6,056 bases of DNA. Origin: Planctomycetes bacterium UBA4800. GTDB lineage: Bacteria; Planctomycetota; UBA8108; UBA8890; UBA8898. The stretch's first letter is position 1. Every line of letters begins with the position of its first letter. Shown piece by piece: positions 5,207 through 6,056 of this stretch. The notes beneath the pieces are model-generated. The model was not told the origin of the DNA. It did not search any database and worked only from the letters and a program-made list of their open reading frames with translations. The stretch spans positions 1-6,056 of the forward strand of contig DHGK01000095.1 in NCBI GenBank assembly GCA_002402755.1, read 5' to 3'. The translations under genes and the position numbers were made by a program.

Positions 5207-5210
<4 letters not shown>
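3927..5210 (+). CDS. ctpA: S41 family C-terminal processing peptidase with PDZ domain
   Basis: C-terminal processing peptidases degrade or trim exported proteins using a Ser-Lys dyad. The 427-residue product starts with MK and a hydrophobic stretch (about 6-25), a signal peptide or membrane anchor; LAAC at 19-22 resembles a lipobox, but hydrophobic residues follow the Cys, so lipidation is uncertain. The N-terminal helical part has SSYIPPREYRSFDEDTEGRF, then a PDZ domain (about 92-180) with GGIGI at 95-99 and AGIRKGDVL. The protease core has VIDLRGNPGG at 228-237, catalytic Ser292 (TASAAELVSG) and Lys317 (TFGKCSVQ). Their 25-residue separation equals that of known CtpA and Prc enzymes. Cys318 replaces the Gly usual after the Lys. 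It starts 52 nt past the terminator, with no clear promoter and a weak ribosome site, and overlaps tsaD by ATGA. An in-frame start further upstream would lie inside tRNA-Phe and is rejected. Confidence 0.93.
5198..5201 (+). promoter_or_regulatory. Ribosome binding site of tsaD
   Basis: GGAG in the last codons of the peptidase gene lies 5 nt before the tsaD ATG, allowing initiation by coupling across the ATGA overlap. Confidence 0.55.

Positions 5211-6056
<846 letters not shown>

Overview
This is a GC-rich bacterial chromosome segment made of housekeeping genes in two divergent blocks. I see no mobile element, CRISPR array, phage gene or toxin system. The genes use Shine-Dalgarno sites, sigma-70-type promoters, a Gln-UUG tRNA and a Phe-GAA tRNA with encoded CCA, and bacterial gene families (L25/CTC, S6, Pth, GlmU, TsaD, S41 peptidase), so the source is a bacterium. 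The order tRNA-Gln, glmU, rplY, pth, rpsF mixes two arrangements I know from memory: the Firmicute-type glmU-prs-ctc-pth and the proteobacterial tRNA-Gln-prs-rplY-pth. With the high GC and the GTIFANYDG form of the GlmU acetyltransferase motif, this loosely suggests a poorly cultured lineage (Omnitrophota or PVC-like). That is only an impression, and no phylogenetic marker here settles it.

Leftward block (minus strand, about 3615 down to 1): a perfect TTGACA-N17-TATAAT promoter at 3622-3650 drives a structured leader of about 180 nt, then tRNA-Gln(UUG), glmU (UDP-GlcNAc synthesis), rplY (ribosomal protein L25/CTC), pth (peptidyl-tRNA hydrolase) and the start of rpsF (ribosomal protein S6), which runs off the left edge. 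No intrinsic terminator separates these genes, and pth and rpsF overlap, so they probably form one operon. A 17-codon leader ORF ends on the glmU start codon (TGATG) and may couple translation into glmU.

Rightward block (plus strand, 3695 to 6056): a second near-consensus promoter (TTGACG-N17-TATAAT) drives tRNA-Phe(GAA), which ends in a clear rho-independent terminator. An S41 C-terminal processing peptidase and tsaD follow, sharing an ATGA stop/start overlap. tsaD (tRNA t6A synthesis) runs off the right edge.

The theme is translation plus cell-envelope precursors: two tRNAs, tRNA recycling (Pth), tRNA modification (TsaD), two ribosomal proteins, UDP-GlcNAc for peptidoglycan and lipopolysaccharide, and a periplasmic or envelope protease. 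The points most worth a second look are the tRNA-first glmU operon with its coupled leader ORF, the T7 tract where glmU-operon transcription should start, a Ser in place of the metal-binding Asn in GlmU, and the charged tails on L25 and S6. I found no convincing undescribed system.
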